Source: Theodoxus fluviatilis
Taxonomy: Eukaryota > Mollusca > Gastropoda > Cycloneritida > Neritidae
Direction: 5' to 3'
Assembly: GCA_034096865.1 (NCBI GenBank)
Contig: JAWQFJ010015192.1
Span: 15,001-27,500 of the forward strand
DNA: 12,500 nt
Below are positions 1-8,960 of the stretch, in pieces. The translations under genes and the position numbers were made by a program. Positions within the stretch are counted from its first letter, which is position 1. Each line of letters starts with the position of its first letter. Below the pieces are notes generated by a model that was not told the DNA's origin, ran no database searches, and saw only the letters and a program-made list of their open reading frames with translations.

Positions 1-46
1 TGATGATAAAAAAACAGTGATTAAAATCTTTATTTTGGCCTTGGTT

Positions 47-80
47 GGGGGTGGGGGGAGGGGGTGGGGGTGGGGAAGGG
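47..80 (+). repeat. G-rich tract, potential G-quadruplex (sense strand)
   Basis: Successive runs of four to six G separated by single T or A bases, on the same strand as the gene. More than four G-runs lie within about 30 nt, enough for a quadruplex in DNA or in the pre-mRNA. This is a sequence-pattern call only. Confidence 0.6.
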
Positions 81-150
81 TTGGTCTTCTTGTAGCTTTC
101 GCTTGCGCAGGGTTGTTTTTGTATTGTTCTATTGTATTCTTTTGTGTGGT

Positions 151-258
151 GACGGGGGGTGGGATGGGGGTGGGGGGGTGGGGGGGTACGTCTTAGTGGT
201 CTTGTCTCTGTTCATATGTATTATTTATTGCCATTTAAAAGGGGGGTGGGGGGGTGGG
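151..258 (+). repeat. Interrupted G-rich tracts
   Basis: Two clusters of G-runs (about 151-187 and 240-258), with T-rich sequence between them, similar in type to the tract at 47-80. The shared motif GGGGTGGGGG suggests common origin or ongoing low-complexity expansion. Confidence 0.5.
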
Positions 259-564
259 TGTATCATCTTAGTTTGTTCCTCTTTTGTCAACAGTTCTTAA
301 ATAGTAACTTTAACTGTTCATTGTATATTGCCCCATTTACCAGTTAACCCTTTTGGTTTCAGGTGCAGTCTTATCTCTTGTCTGTGTGCAGCTGCGTGTG
401 TGTCGTGAGTGAGGTACATCGGGAAATGTCCATGTTTTCTGTATAAACGGCGTGTTAGGGTGTGTAAGCGATGCGTGTGTTTGGCTTTTTGTTTTGTTTC
501 TTTTAGCCTTCATCACTTAGTTTTCCTCGTGCTCGTTTTTTAAATGATGTCACTTGGCGCAATA

Positions 565-783
565 AATTACTGTGTACTGTGTACTGGAAGGAAATTTACA
601 TCAGGGAATTCCACCCCTGTTCACCGATGTGCAGTGCCCAGCAACTTGTCTAACTCCTCGGTCGGAGAGGCAAAGCAGGTGACACACCTTGCCCAAGGAT
701 GCATCTCTTGGATCCTTGCAGCTTCGAACACTGCACCTGCCACACCACAACCAAGCACCTTAACCACTGGCCTAGAGCCCCCA
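565..783 (-). mobile_element. tRNA-derived SINE (minus orientation)
   Basis: Read on the minus strand from about 783, the sequence begins like a tRNA-derived head. GGCCAGTGGTTAAGGTG (plus-strand 756-772) fits an RNA polymerase III A box. TGTTCGAAGCT (plus-strand 720-730) matches the B-box consensus GGTTCGANNCC at 9 of 11 positions, at a tRNA-like distance. The body contains CCTTGGGCAAGGTGTGTCAC, and CTTGGGCAAGG-type cores are common in invertebrate tRNA SINE bodies as I remember them. The 3' limit is uncertain, as I see no clear poly-A tail or target-site duplication. It looks like an old, mutated copy with no coding capacity. The head is not a functional tRNA. Confidence 0.6.
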
Positions 784-810
784 CCCCCACCTCCCAAGTC
801 TGTGTCTCCC

Positions 811-850
811 TAACCCCCTGTGGGCTGGGGGTAAGAATGGGCCCACCATA
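811..850 (+). repeat. Fragment of a dispersed repeat shared with 10091-10338
   Basis: The stretch TAACCCCCTGTGGGCTGGGG followed by a TAAGAATGGGCCCACCA-like part resembles the repeat unit near 10180-10205 and 10240-10270 (ACCCCCAGTGAGTCTGGGAC, then TAAAATAGACCCACCA). Two copies 9 kb apart in the same gene suggest a dispersed family. It lies next to the start of the SINE and might be related to it. Confidence 0.45.
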
Positions 851-1242
851 TCACCATGTGTGATGGGTACAAGATGATTACCTAGATGTTGTCTGAAAGC
901 TTCCAGCTTTGGATGTGATCTGAGTTTCTCTGGACAAGATTTCCTGCGTAAGGAAATATCCTTTGTCCCAGTCCCTGGGTGGGTGCATTCCACTGTTTCT
1001 GCAGGCTGGCTGGTGCACATTGTGCAGAGATTCAATGGGTTTATGCTGTGGCGCAAAGTGCTAAAGATGCGCGGAGGACAAACCGTGACAACTTCTGTAG
1101 GCCATGACAGCCTGTTTAGAATTGACTCTTTCTAACACAAGGAGCTTTTAAGGTCCTGTAAGTCATTGACGTCTTTCATTCCCCAGTCCGGTAAGGATTA
1201 TGCAATTTGTAGAAAAAATTAGTCAAGTAACAGCCACGTGGA

Positions 1243-1893
1243 GTGGGCGGCTATGGGCGGCACAGGATTGAGCAGGGTGGGCAGTAATGGGCGGTACAGG
1301 ACTGAGCAGGGTGGGCGGTAATGGGCGGTACAGGATTAAGCAGGGTGGGCGGTAATGGGCAGTACAGGATTAAGCAGGGTGGGCCGTAATGGGCGGTACA
1401 GGATTGAGCAGGGTGGGCGGTAATGGGTGGTACAGGATTGAGCAGGGTGGGCGGTACAGGATTGAGCAGGATGGGCGGTAATGGGTGGTACAGGATTCAG
1501 CAGGGTGGGCGGTACAGGATTGAGCAGGATGGGCGGTAATGGGTGGTACAGGATTAAGCAGGGTGGGCGGTACAGGATTGAGCAGGGTGGGTGGTACCAG
1601 ATTGAGCAGGGTGGGCGGTGCAAGATTGAGCAGGGTGGGCGGTACAGGATTGAGCAGGGTGGGCGGTAATGGGCGGTACAGGATTGAGCAGGGTGGGCGG
1701 TAATGGGCGGTACAGGATTGAGCAGGGTTGGCGGTAATGGGCAGTACAGGATTGAGCAGGGTGGGCGGTAATGGGTGGTACTGGATTAAGCAGGGTGGGT
1801 GGTACAGGATTGAGCAGGGTGGGCGGTAATGGGCAGTACAGGATTGAGCAGGGTGGTCGGTACAGGATTAAGCAGGGTGGGCGATACAGGATC
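1243..1893 (+). repeat. Minisatellite with 34-bp and 24-bp units (21 units)
   Basis: Tandem array of about 650 bp. The long unit joins TACAGGATTGAGCAGGGT to GGGCGGTAATGGGCGG. The short unit lacks the 10-bp AATGGGCGGT segment. I count 21 units, about 13 long and 8 short, with a partial unit at the 3' end. Long and short alternate in part of the array (1411-1585, giving a 58-bp pair) and run in same-length blocks elsewhere. Frequent differences are TTGAG/TTAAG and GGGCGG/GGGTGG/GGGCAG. The sense strand is very G-rich. The open frames on both strands across it are repeat translations, not genes. Confidence 0.92.
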
Positions 1894-1898
1894 TTTAA

Positions 1899-2052
1899 AG
1901 TTTCAACCACCAGAGCTACATGTCATGTGAATCCAGCAAGATGGTTGACATAAAAAACTCAAAATGTTTAAAAGGTGCAGAACTTCTCATTTTGTGGTGG
2001 TGGCAGTAGGTCACAATTATGTTGCTAATAATAGTTGTATACACTTGTCCAG
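1899..2052 (+). repeat. Decayed tandem copy 1 of the exon-edge unit
   Basis: This segment matches the start of the exon at 2248 in its first part: CAACCACCAGAGCTACATGTC here against CAACCGCCAGAGCCACATGTC in the exon, with 20 of 24 bases identical over the aligned 24 nt. Its second part matches the intron tail upstream of that exon (GTCACAATTATGTTG, then ACACTTGTCCAG). It is therefore a copy of exon edge plus intron tail. An in-frame stop and the lack of an intact donor make it non-coding. Confidence 0.75.
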
Positions 2053-2247
2053 GACATCAACCATCAGAACTACAGTCCCACGCATCCAGCCAGCTGGTTA
2101 ACATGAACAACTCAAATTTTGTTTTAAAGGTGCTGAATATCTCATTATGTGGTGGTGGTGGTGGTGGCAGCGTGGCGGTGTGGCGGCGGTTGTGGTGGTG
2201 GTGGGTCACAATTGTGTTGTTAATAGTCATTGTATTCACTTGATCAG
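2053..2247 (+). repeat. Decayed tandem copy 2 of the exon-edge unit, including the functional intron tail
   Basis: It begins GACATCAACCATCAGAACTA, paralleling the exon start GCCATCAACCGCCAGAGCCA, and keeps an acceptor-like CTTGTCCAG just before it. About 50 nt of exon-like sequence ends in an in-frame TGA at 2104-2106. The remainder is the intron tail that serves the real exon. It is longer than copy 1 because of a TGG/GGC expansion at 2150-2204. Confidence 0.75.
2150..2204 (+). repeat. TGG/CGG-rich microsatellite
   Basis: GTGGTGGTGG-type runs with CGG interruptions, expanded from the short GTGGTGGTGGCAG present in the sister copy at 1994-2007. It lies 44-98 bases upstream of the acceptor at 2247. 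Confidence 0.85.
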
Positions 2248-2375
2248 GCCATCAACCGCCAGAGCCACATGTCCAACGAATCAAGCCAGTCGGACATGTC
2301 TGGGGGAGAACCCATAGTGGACAAGACACAAAGTTTGGTGGAGCCTCTGTCTACACCACTCATCATCCCAGAATT
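2248..2375 (+). CDS. RAPGEF1: RAPGEF1/C3G-like internal exon (Ser-rich linker)
   Basis: Internal coding exon of 128 nt, entering in phase 0 and leaving in phase 2. The acceptor is TTGATCAG and the donor is GTAGGT at 2376. It encodes about 42 residues beginning AINRQSHMSNESSQSDMSGG and ending in LIIPE. The sequence is rich in Ser and polar residues with no domain, which fits the poorly conserved linker between the Crk-binding proline-rich region and the REM domain of C3G. An in-frame TAG at 2224-2226 limits upstream extension. An in-frame TAG at 2377-2379 means the donor must fall at or before 2375. The last two bases join the first base of the next exon to make Phe. The gene identity comes from the downstream exons; this exon alone would not be recognisable. 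The 5' acceptor has a weak pyrimidine tract, so the start is less certain than the end. Two decayed copies of its 5' edge lie directly upstream. Confidence 0.72.
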
Positions 2376-2387
2376 GTAGGTGGCTTC

Positions 2388-2423
<36 letters not shown>

Positions 2424-2436
2424 TGTGTGATTGTGT

Positions 2437-2517
<81 letters not shown>

Positions 2518-2767
2518 TGAGTGAGTAAGTGTGTGTGAGTGTGTGTGTGTGTGTGCGCGCGCACATGTGTGCATGTATCTCAATGTACCTGTGTGTGCAT
2601 AAGCATACATCTCTGTTTCTAATGATGTTTAAGCTTAGTGTATCCTCACACCTTAACATCTGCGAATCGTAGCAGTTGACTACAAGAATTAGTCAGTGCT
2701 ATTGAACTGTCTTGTCTCGAGTGGTGGTTGTCAGAATGACTGCATTTCCACTTTCCTTTCCAAACAG
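2376..2767 (+). other. Intron between linker exons
   Basis: Intron of 392 bp, GT-AG, donor GTAGGT and acceptor AACAG, phase 2. Its first half is a GT microsatellite, and the rest (2575-2767) is unremarkable. Confidence 0.78.
2391..2574 (+). repeat. (GT)n microsatellite
   Basis: About 180 bp of GT repeats with GA and TT interruptions and a GCGCGC segment at about 2555-2562. It lies 15 nt after the exon donor. GT/UG-rich RNA just downstream of a 5' splice site is a known binding context for CELF and TDP-43 type proteins; any effect here is inference. The His/Thr open frames on the minus strand are repeat translations. Confidence 0.95.
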
Positions 2768-2951
2768 CTCAGAGATGAAGCGGTCATCGGCTCCAGCACA
2801 GGTGGTCACCTCCATGTCTCCCCCTACCCCTCCCCCTCCCCTCCCCTCCCCCACCAAGTCGGAGATCCAGCGAGATGCCGACTCCGACTTTGCTGAGCTG
2901 AATCCCCTGGATGACGTTGATGTCTCGGACCAGCTCATTCGGAAGCGACCA
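2768..2951 (+). CDS. RAPGEF1: RAPGEF1/C3G-like internal exon (Pro-rich linker, pre-REM)
   Basis: Exon of 184 nt between a good acceptor (TTTCCTTTCCAAACAG) and a consensus donor (GTAAGT at 2952). It enters in phase 2 and leaves in phase 0. It contributes one base to a split Phe codon and then 61 codons. The first part carries a proline-rich run (SMSPPTPPPPLPSPTK), which resembles but does not match the Crk SH3 consensus PxLPxK seen in vertebrate C3G. The second part is acidic (DADSDFAELNPLDDVDVSDQ) and ends in LIRKRP. The acidic NPL-(D/E)-x-VDVS stretch just before the REM domain agrees with what I remember of C3G proteins, and this exon with the next gives the gene call. The polyproline codons make a C-rich stretch at about 2818-2854 on the sense strand. 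The open frame continues past the donor into the intron, but that part is Ser/Pro microsatellite translation. Confidence 0.85.
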
Positions 2952-3726
2952 GTAAGTCTTATGGAGACTTTTCAGTCTCAAGAGTTTAATTTAGCCTGTG
3001 TTGCATTGTGTGCATTCCTCAGAGAGTATGGAGCACGATTCTTCATGAAGTTCTTAACCAGTCCCCTCCATTTGTTATCGTCATTGTTTTCCTCCTCTTC
3101 TTCATTCTCATTGTCATCTCCACAACCACCACTATCATCCTGAATCCTCTTGAATCCCTCTCTTCCTCCTACTGATTCCTTCTCCTCCTCCTGCTGATTC
3201 CTTCTGCTCCTCCTATTGAATTGTTCTCCTCCTCCACCAACTTTATCCTCCTCCTTCTCCTCCACCAACTTTATCCTCCTCCTCCTCCTCCTCCTCCTCC
3301 TCCTCCTCCTCCTCCTTCCCTCCTCCTCCTTCCCTCCTCCTCCTCCTTCCCTCCTCCTCCTCCATTCCGCCTCCTCTTTTCCTCCTCCTCCTTCCCTCTT
3401 CCTCCTCCTTCCCTCTTCCTCCTCCTTCCCTCCTCCTCCTTCCCTCCCCCTCCTTCCCTTCCCTCCCGCTCCTTCCCTTCCCTCCCCCTCCTTCCCTCCT
3501 CCTTCTTCCCTCCTTCTCCTCCTCCTCCTTCTTCTTCTCCATTACCATAATGCGTCTCAGCCAGAATCTTGAAATAAATGTGTTGTAGAAGTTGGTAGAG
3601 TTTTTTTTAAATGTTTTTTTTGCATACCTGGAGATGTATGTTTTCAATACTGATTTTTAATTTGAGGCATTTATTTACTGTTGATCTTGAGGCCTGTATT
3701 TACAGAGACCATGTTTCTGTTTCCAG
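2952..3726 (+). other. Intron before the REM-start exon
   Basis: Intron of 775 bp, GT-AG, phase 0. Half of it is a TCC-rich polypyrimidine tract on the sense strand (3157-3540). The remaining 3' part (3541-3726) is AT-rich and ends in a normal acceptor. Confidence 0.82.
3157..3540 (+). repeat. (TCC)n / (TTCCC)n polypyrimidine tract
   Basis: Almost pure pyrimidine on the sense strand for about 300 bp from 3241, with less regular C/T-rich sequence before it. A small internal duplication (CCACCAACTTTATCCTCCTC at about 3234 and again at about 3261) marks slippage at the edge. Mirror-symmetric pyrimidine tracts of this type can form triplex DNA. The Ser/Pro/Leu frames on + and Glu/Arg/Gly frames on - are not genes. 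Confidence 0.95.
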
Positions 3727-3802
3727 GGAGAGGATGGGCCGGATATTCGAGGAGGATCAGTGGATGCACTAATTGTTCATGCAACATCTGCAGGAAACTC
3801 AG
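3727..3802 (+). CDS. RAPGEF1: RAPGEF1/C3G-like exon, start of REM (RasGEF_N) domain
   Basis: Exon of 76 nt, phase 0 in and phase 1 out. The acceptor is TTTCTGTTTCCAG and the donor is GTAAGC at 3803. It encodes GEDGPDIRGGSVDALIVHAT followed by SAGNS and one base of the next codon. The pattern (I/V)RGGS-x-D-x-L-(I/L)-VHAT is the opening strand and helix of the REM domain. REM stabilises the catalytic CDC25-homology domain of Ras-family exchange factors. The DGPD(I/V)RGGS version points to C3G rather than SOS, RalGDS or PDZ-GEF; this is from memory, not from a search. In vertebrate C3G the next residues lead into a conserved EAFLTTYRTF segment, which is not in this window. C3G acts at the membrane downstream of Crk adaptors, loading GTP onto Rap1. 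A 7.4-kb intron with the giant 29-bp array begins right after this exon. Confidence 0.88.
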
Positions 3803-6659
3803 GTAAGCATCAGGTGTGCTCTCTTTGTAGAATGCTGATCTGGTCTGCACTCTGCCCTCTTCTTGCAGTGAAACAGAGTCTGGGTTTGCTGCAAAGCCAC
3901 TCGGCGCCGGCAATTTGGAAAATCAAAGGCTTTGCACAACCTGCATGAGCGGATGGGCTTTACCCATGTATGCAACACGAGATGGGCTTTACCCATGTGT
4001 GCAACACGGGATGGGCTTTACCCATGTGTGCAACACGAGATGGGCTTTACCCATGTGTGCAACACGAGATGGGCTTTACCCATGTGTGCAACACGAGATG
4101 GGCTTTACCCATGTGTGCAACACGAGATGGGCTTTACCCATGTGTGCAACACGAGATGGGCTTTACCCATGTGTGCAACACGAGATGGGCTTTACCCATG
4201 TATGCAACACGGGATGGGCTTTACCCATGTATGCAACACGAGATGGGCTTTACCCATGTGTGCAACACGAGATGGGCTTTACCCATGTGTGCAACATGGG
4301 ATGGGCTTTACCCATGTATGCAACATGGGATGGGCTTTACCCATGTATGCAACATGGGATGGGCTTTACCCATGTGTGCAACATGGGATGGGCTTTACCC
4401 ATGTGTGCAACACGAGATGGGCTTTACCCATGTATGCAACACGAGATGGGCTTTACCCATGTCTGCAACATGGGATGGGCTTTACCCATGTGTGCAACAC
4501 GAGATGGGCTTTACCCATGTGTGCAACACGAGATGGGCTTTACCCATGTATGCAACATGGGATGGGCTTTACCCATGTATGCAACATGAGATGGGCTTTA
4601 CCCATGTATGCAACATGGGATGGGCTTTACCCATGTATGCAACACGAGATGGGCTTTACCCATGTATGCAATACGGGATGGGCTTTACCCATGTATGCAA
4701 CATGGGATGGGCTTTACCCATGTATGCAATACGGGATGGGCTTTACCCATGTATGCAACATGGGATGGGCTTTACCCATGTATGCAACATGAGATGGGCT
4801 TTACCCATGTATGCAACACGAGATGGGCTTTACCCATGTATGCAACATGGGATGGGCTTTACACATGTATGCAACACGGGATGGGCTTTACCCATGTATG
4901 CAACATGGGATGGGCTTTACCCATGTATGCAACATGGGATGGGCTTTACCCATGTATGCAACATGGGATGGGCTTTACCCATGTATGCAACATGGGATGG
5001 GCTTTACCCATGTATGCAACATGGGATGGGCTTTACCCATGTATGCAAAACGGGATGGGCTTTACCCATGTATGCAACATGGGATGGGCTTTACCCATGT
5101 ATGCAACACGAGATGGGCTTTACCCATGTATGCAACATGAGATGGGCTTTACCCATGTATGCAACACGAGATGGGCTTTACCCATGTATGCAACACGAGA
5201 TGGGCTTTACCCATGTATGCAACACGAGATGGGCTTTACCCATGTATGCAACACGAGATGGGCTTTACCCATGTATGCAACATGAGATGGGCTTTACCCA
5301 TGTATGCAACATGAGATGGGCTTTACCCATGTATGCAACACGAGATGGGCTTTACCCATGTATGCAACACGAGATGGGCTTTACCCATGTATGCAACATG
5401 AGATGGGCTTTACACATGTATGCAACATGAGATGGGCTTTACCCATGTATGCAACATGAGATGGGCTTTACCCATGTATGCAACACGAGATGGGCTTTAC
5501 CCATGTATGCAACACGAGATGGGCTTTACCCATGTATGCAACACGGGATGGGCTTTACCCATGTATGCAACACGAGATGGGCTTTACCCATGTATGCAAC
5601 ACGAGATGGGCTTTACCCATGTATGCAACATGAGATGGGCTTTACCCTTGTATGCAACATGAGATGGGCTTTACCCATGTATGCAACACGAGATGGGCTT
5701 TACCCATGTATGCAACACGTAATGGGCTTTACCCATGTATGCAACACGTAATGGGCTTTACCCATGTATGCAACACGAGATGGGCTTTACCCATGTATGC
5801 AACATGAGATGGGATTTACCCTTGTATGCAACATGAGATGGGCTTTACCCATGTATGCAACACGAGATGGGCTTTACCCATGTATGCAACACGAGATGGG
5901 CTTTACCCATGTATGCAACACGAGATGGGCTTTACCCATGTATGCAACATGAGATGGGCTTTACCCTTGTATGCAACACGAGATGGGCTTTACCCATGTA
6001 TGCAACATGAGATGGGCTTTACCCTTGTATGCAACATGAGATGGGCTTTACCCATGTATGCAACACGAGATGGGCTTTACCCATGTATGCAACACGAGAT
6101 GGGCTTTACCCATGTATGCAACACGAGATGGGCTTTACCCATGTATGCAACACGAGATGGACTTTACCCATGTATGCAACATGAGATGGGCTTTACCCAT
6201 GTATGCAACACGAGATGGGCTTTACCCATGTATGCAACATGAGATGGGCTTTACCCATGTATGCAACACGAGATGGGCTTTACCCATGTATGCAATATGA
6301 GATGGGCTTTACCCATGTATGCAATATGAGATGGGCTTTACCCATGTATGCAACATGAGATGGGCTTTACCCATGTATGCAACACGAGATGGGCTTTACC
6401 CATGTATGCAACACGAGATGGGCTTTACCCATGTATGCAACACGAGATGGGCTTTACCCATGTATGCAACACGAGATGGGCTTTACCCATGTATGCAACA
6501 CGAGATGGGCTTTACCCATGTATGCAACACGAGATGGGCTTTACCCATGTATGCAACACGAGATGGGCTTTACCCATGTATGCAACACGAGATGGGCTTT
6601 ACCCATGTATGCAACACGAGATGGGCTTTACCCATGTATGCAACACGAGATGGGCTTTA

Positions 6660-7190
6660 CCCATGTATGCAACATGGGATGGGCTTTACCCATGTATGCA
6701 ACACGAGAAAGGCTTTACCCATGTATGCAACACGAGATGGGCTTTAGCCATGTATGCAACATGAGATGGGCTTTACCCATGTATGCAACATGAGATGGGC
6801 TTTACCCATGTATGCAACACGAGATGGGCTTTACCCATGTATGCAACATGAGATGGGCTTTACCCATGTATGCAACACGAGATGGGCTTTACCCATGTAT
6901 GCAACACGAGATGGGCTTTACCCATGTATGCAACATGGGATGGGCTTTACCCATGTATGCAACACGAGATGGGCTTTACCCAAGTATGCAACACGAGATG
7001 GGCTTTAGCCATGTATGCAACATGAGATGGGCTTTACCCATGTATGCAACATGAGATGGGCTTTACCCATGTATGCAACACGAGATGGGCTTTACCCATG
7101 TATGCAACATGAGATGGGCTTTACCCATGTATGCAACACGAGATGGGCTTTACCCATGTATGCAACATGAGATGGGCTTTACCCATGTAT
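6660..7190 (+). repeat. Higher-order repeat in the array, period 261 bp (nine units)
   Basis: The rare TTTAGCC variant recurs at 6743 and 7004, exactly 261 bp (9 x 29) apart. The order of unit endings before and after it largely matches between the two blocks. This indicates duplication of a nine-unit block followed by a few changes. Confidence 0.7.
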
Positions 7191-8387
7191 GCAACACGAG
7201 ATGGGCTTTACCCATGTATGCAATATGAGATGGGCTTTACCCATGTATGCAATATGAGATGGGCTTTACCCATGTATGCAACATGAGATGGGCTTTACCC
7301 ATGTATGCAACACGAGATGGGCTTTACCCATGTATGCAACATGAGATGGGCTTTACCCATGTATGCAACACGAGATGGGCTTTACCCATGTATGCAATAT
7401 GAGATGGGCTTTACCCATGTATGCAACACGAGATGGGCTTTACCCATGTATGCAACACGAGATGGGCTTTACCCATGTATGCAACACGAGATGGGCTTTA
7501 CCCATGTATGCAACACGTAATGGGCTTTACCCATGTATGCAACACGAGATGGGCTTTACCCATGTATGCAACACGTAATGGGCTTTACCCATGTATGCAA
7601 CACGTAATGGGCTTTACCCATGTATGCAACATGAGATGGGCTTTACACATGTATGCAACATGAGATGGGCTTTACACATGTATGCAACATGAGATGGGCT
7701 TTACCCATGTATGCAACACGGGATGGGCTTTACCCATGTATGCAACACGTAATGGGCTTTACCCATGTATGCAACACGTAATGGGCTTTACCCATGTATG
7801 CAACACGTAATGGGCTTTACCCATGTATGCAACACGTAATGGGCTTTACCCATGTATGCAACACGAGATGGGCTTTACCCATGTATGCAACACGTAATGG
7901 GCTTTACCCATGTATGCAACATGAGATGGGCTTTACCCATGTATGCAACATGGGATGGGCTTTACCCATGTATGCAACACGAGATGGGCTTTACCCATGT
8001 ATGCAACACGAGATGGGCTTTACCCATGTATGCAACATGTAATGGGCTTTACCCATGTATGCAACACGTAATGGGCTTTACCCATGTATGCAACACGAGA
8101 TGGGCTTTACCCATGTATGCAACACGAGATGGGCTTTACCCATGTATGCAACATGGGATGGGCTTTACCCATGTATGCAACACGAGATGGGCTTTACCCA
8201 TGTATGCAACATGAGATGGGCTTTACCCATGTATGCAACAGGGATGGGCTTTACCCATGTATGCAACACGGGATGGGCTTTACCCATGTATGCAACAGGG
8301 ATGGGCTTTACCCATGTATGCAACACGGGATGGGCTTTACCCATGTATGCAACACGAGATGGGCTTTACCCATGTATGCAACACGAG

Positions 8388-8960
8388 ATGGGCTTTACCC
8401 ATGTATGCAACACGAGATGGGCTTTACCCATGTATGCAACATGGGATGGGCTTTACCCTTGTATGCAACATGAGATGGGCTTTACCCATGTATGCAACAC
8501 GTAATGGGCTTTACCCATGTATGCAACACGAGATGGGCTTTACCCATGTATGCAACACGAGATGGGCTTTACCCATGTATGCAACAGGGATGGGCTTTAC
8601 CCATGTATGCAACACGGGATGGGCTTTACCCATGTATGCAACACGTAATGGGCTTTACCCATGTATGCAACACGAGATGGGCTTTACCCATGTATGCAAC
8701 ATGGGATGGGCTTTACCCTTGTATGCAACATGAGATGGGCTTTACCCATGTATGCAACACGTAATGGGCTTTACCCATGTATGCAACACGAGATGGGCTT
8801 TACCCATGTATGCAACACGAGATGGGCTTTACCCATGTATGCAACAGGGATGGGCTTTACCCATGTATGCAACACGGGATGGGCTTTACCCATGTATGCA
8901 ACACGTAATGGGCTTTACCCATGTATGCAACACGAGATGGGCTTTACCCATGTATGCAAC
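8388..8960 (+). repeat. Higher-order tandem duplication, period 260 bp (nine units)
   Basis: The run of variants from 8388 to 8700 is repeated at 8648-8960 with an offset of 260 bp (eight 29-bp units and one 28-bp unit). I see no mismatch by eye over about 310 bp. Shared rare markers are ACCCTTG, ATGAG, ACGTA and the 28-bp CAACAGGG unit. The copies first differ at 8386/8646 and 8702/8962. This is a recent block duplication. Confidence 0.88.

Larger units (their letters stand above)
1..2247 (+). other. Intron, upstream part of RAPGEF1-like gene (5' end outside window)
   Basis: Intron relative to the exon at 2248; its 5' end is outside the window. It holds G-rich tracts, a minus-strand SINE, a dispersed-repeat fragment, a 34/24-bp minisatellite and two copies of the next exon's edge, all listed separately. 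I see no recognisable feature in 303-540 or in 860-1240. The open frames here translate low-complexity or repeat sequence and none has flanking splice sites in a compatible phase. Confidence 0.7.

Noticed and set aside
716..783. Functional tRNA gene on the minus strand
   Set aside because: Only A- and B-box-like segments are present. The arms do not form a proper cloverleaf by eye, so a SINE head fits better.
1411..1585. The 34+24 = 58 bp pair equals two 29-bp units, suggesting kinship between the two minisatellites
   Set aside because: The unit sequences share no convincing similarity, so the length match appears to be coincidence.
1336..1910. Pro/Cys-rich minus-strand frames resembling a collagen-like or proline-rich protein
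   Set aside because: They follow the 34/24-bp minisatellite exactly and show no non-repeat coding sequence or start context.
2244..2659. His/Thr-rich minus-strand open frames
   Set aside because: They are translations of the GT microsatellite in the antisense direction, with no splice or coding context.
3216..3647. Ser/Pro/Leu-rich plus and Glu/Arg/Gly-rich minus open frames
   Set aside because: They are translations of the TCC polypyrimidine tract within an intron.
3970..5430. A 486-codon open frame, and many shorter ones, across the 29-bp array, suggesting a repeat protein
   Set aside because: With a 29-bp unit every plus frame reads the same 29-residue cycle. A random 29-bp unit has roughly a one in four chance, (61/64)^29, of having no stop in any frame. 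TGA and TAA variants occur freely in all phases, there is no upstream coding context, and the array lies within an intron.
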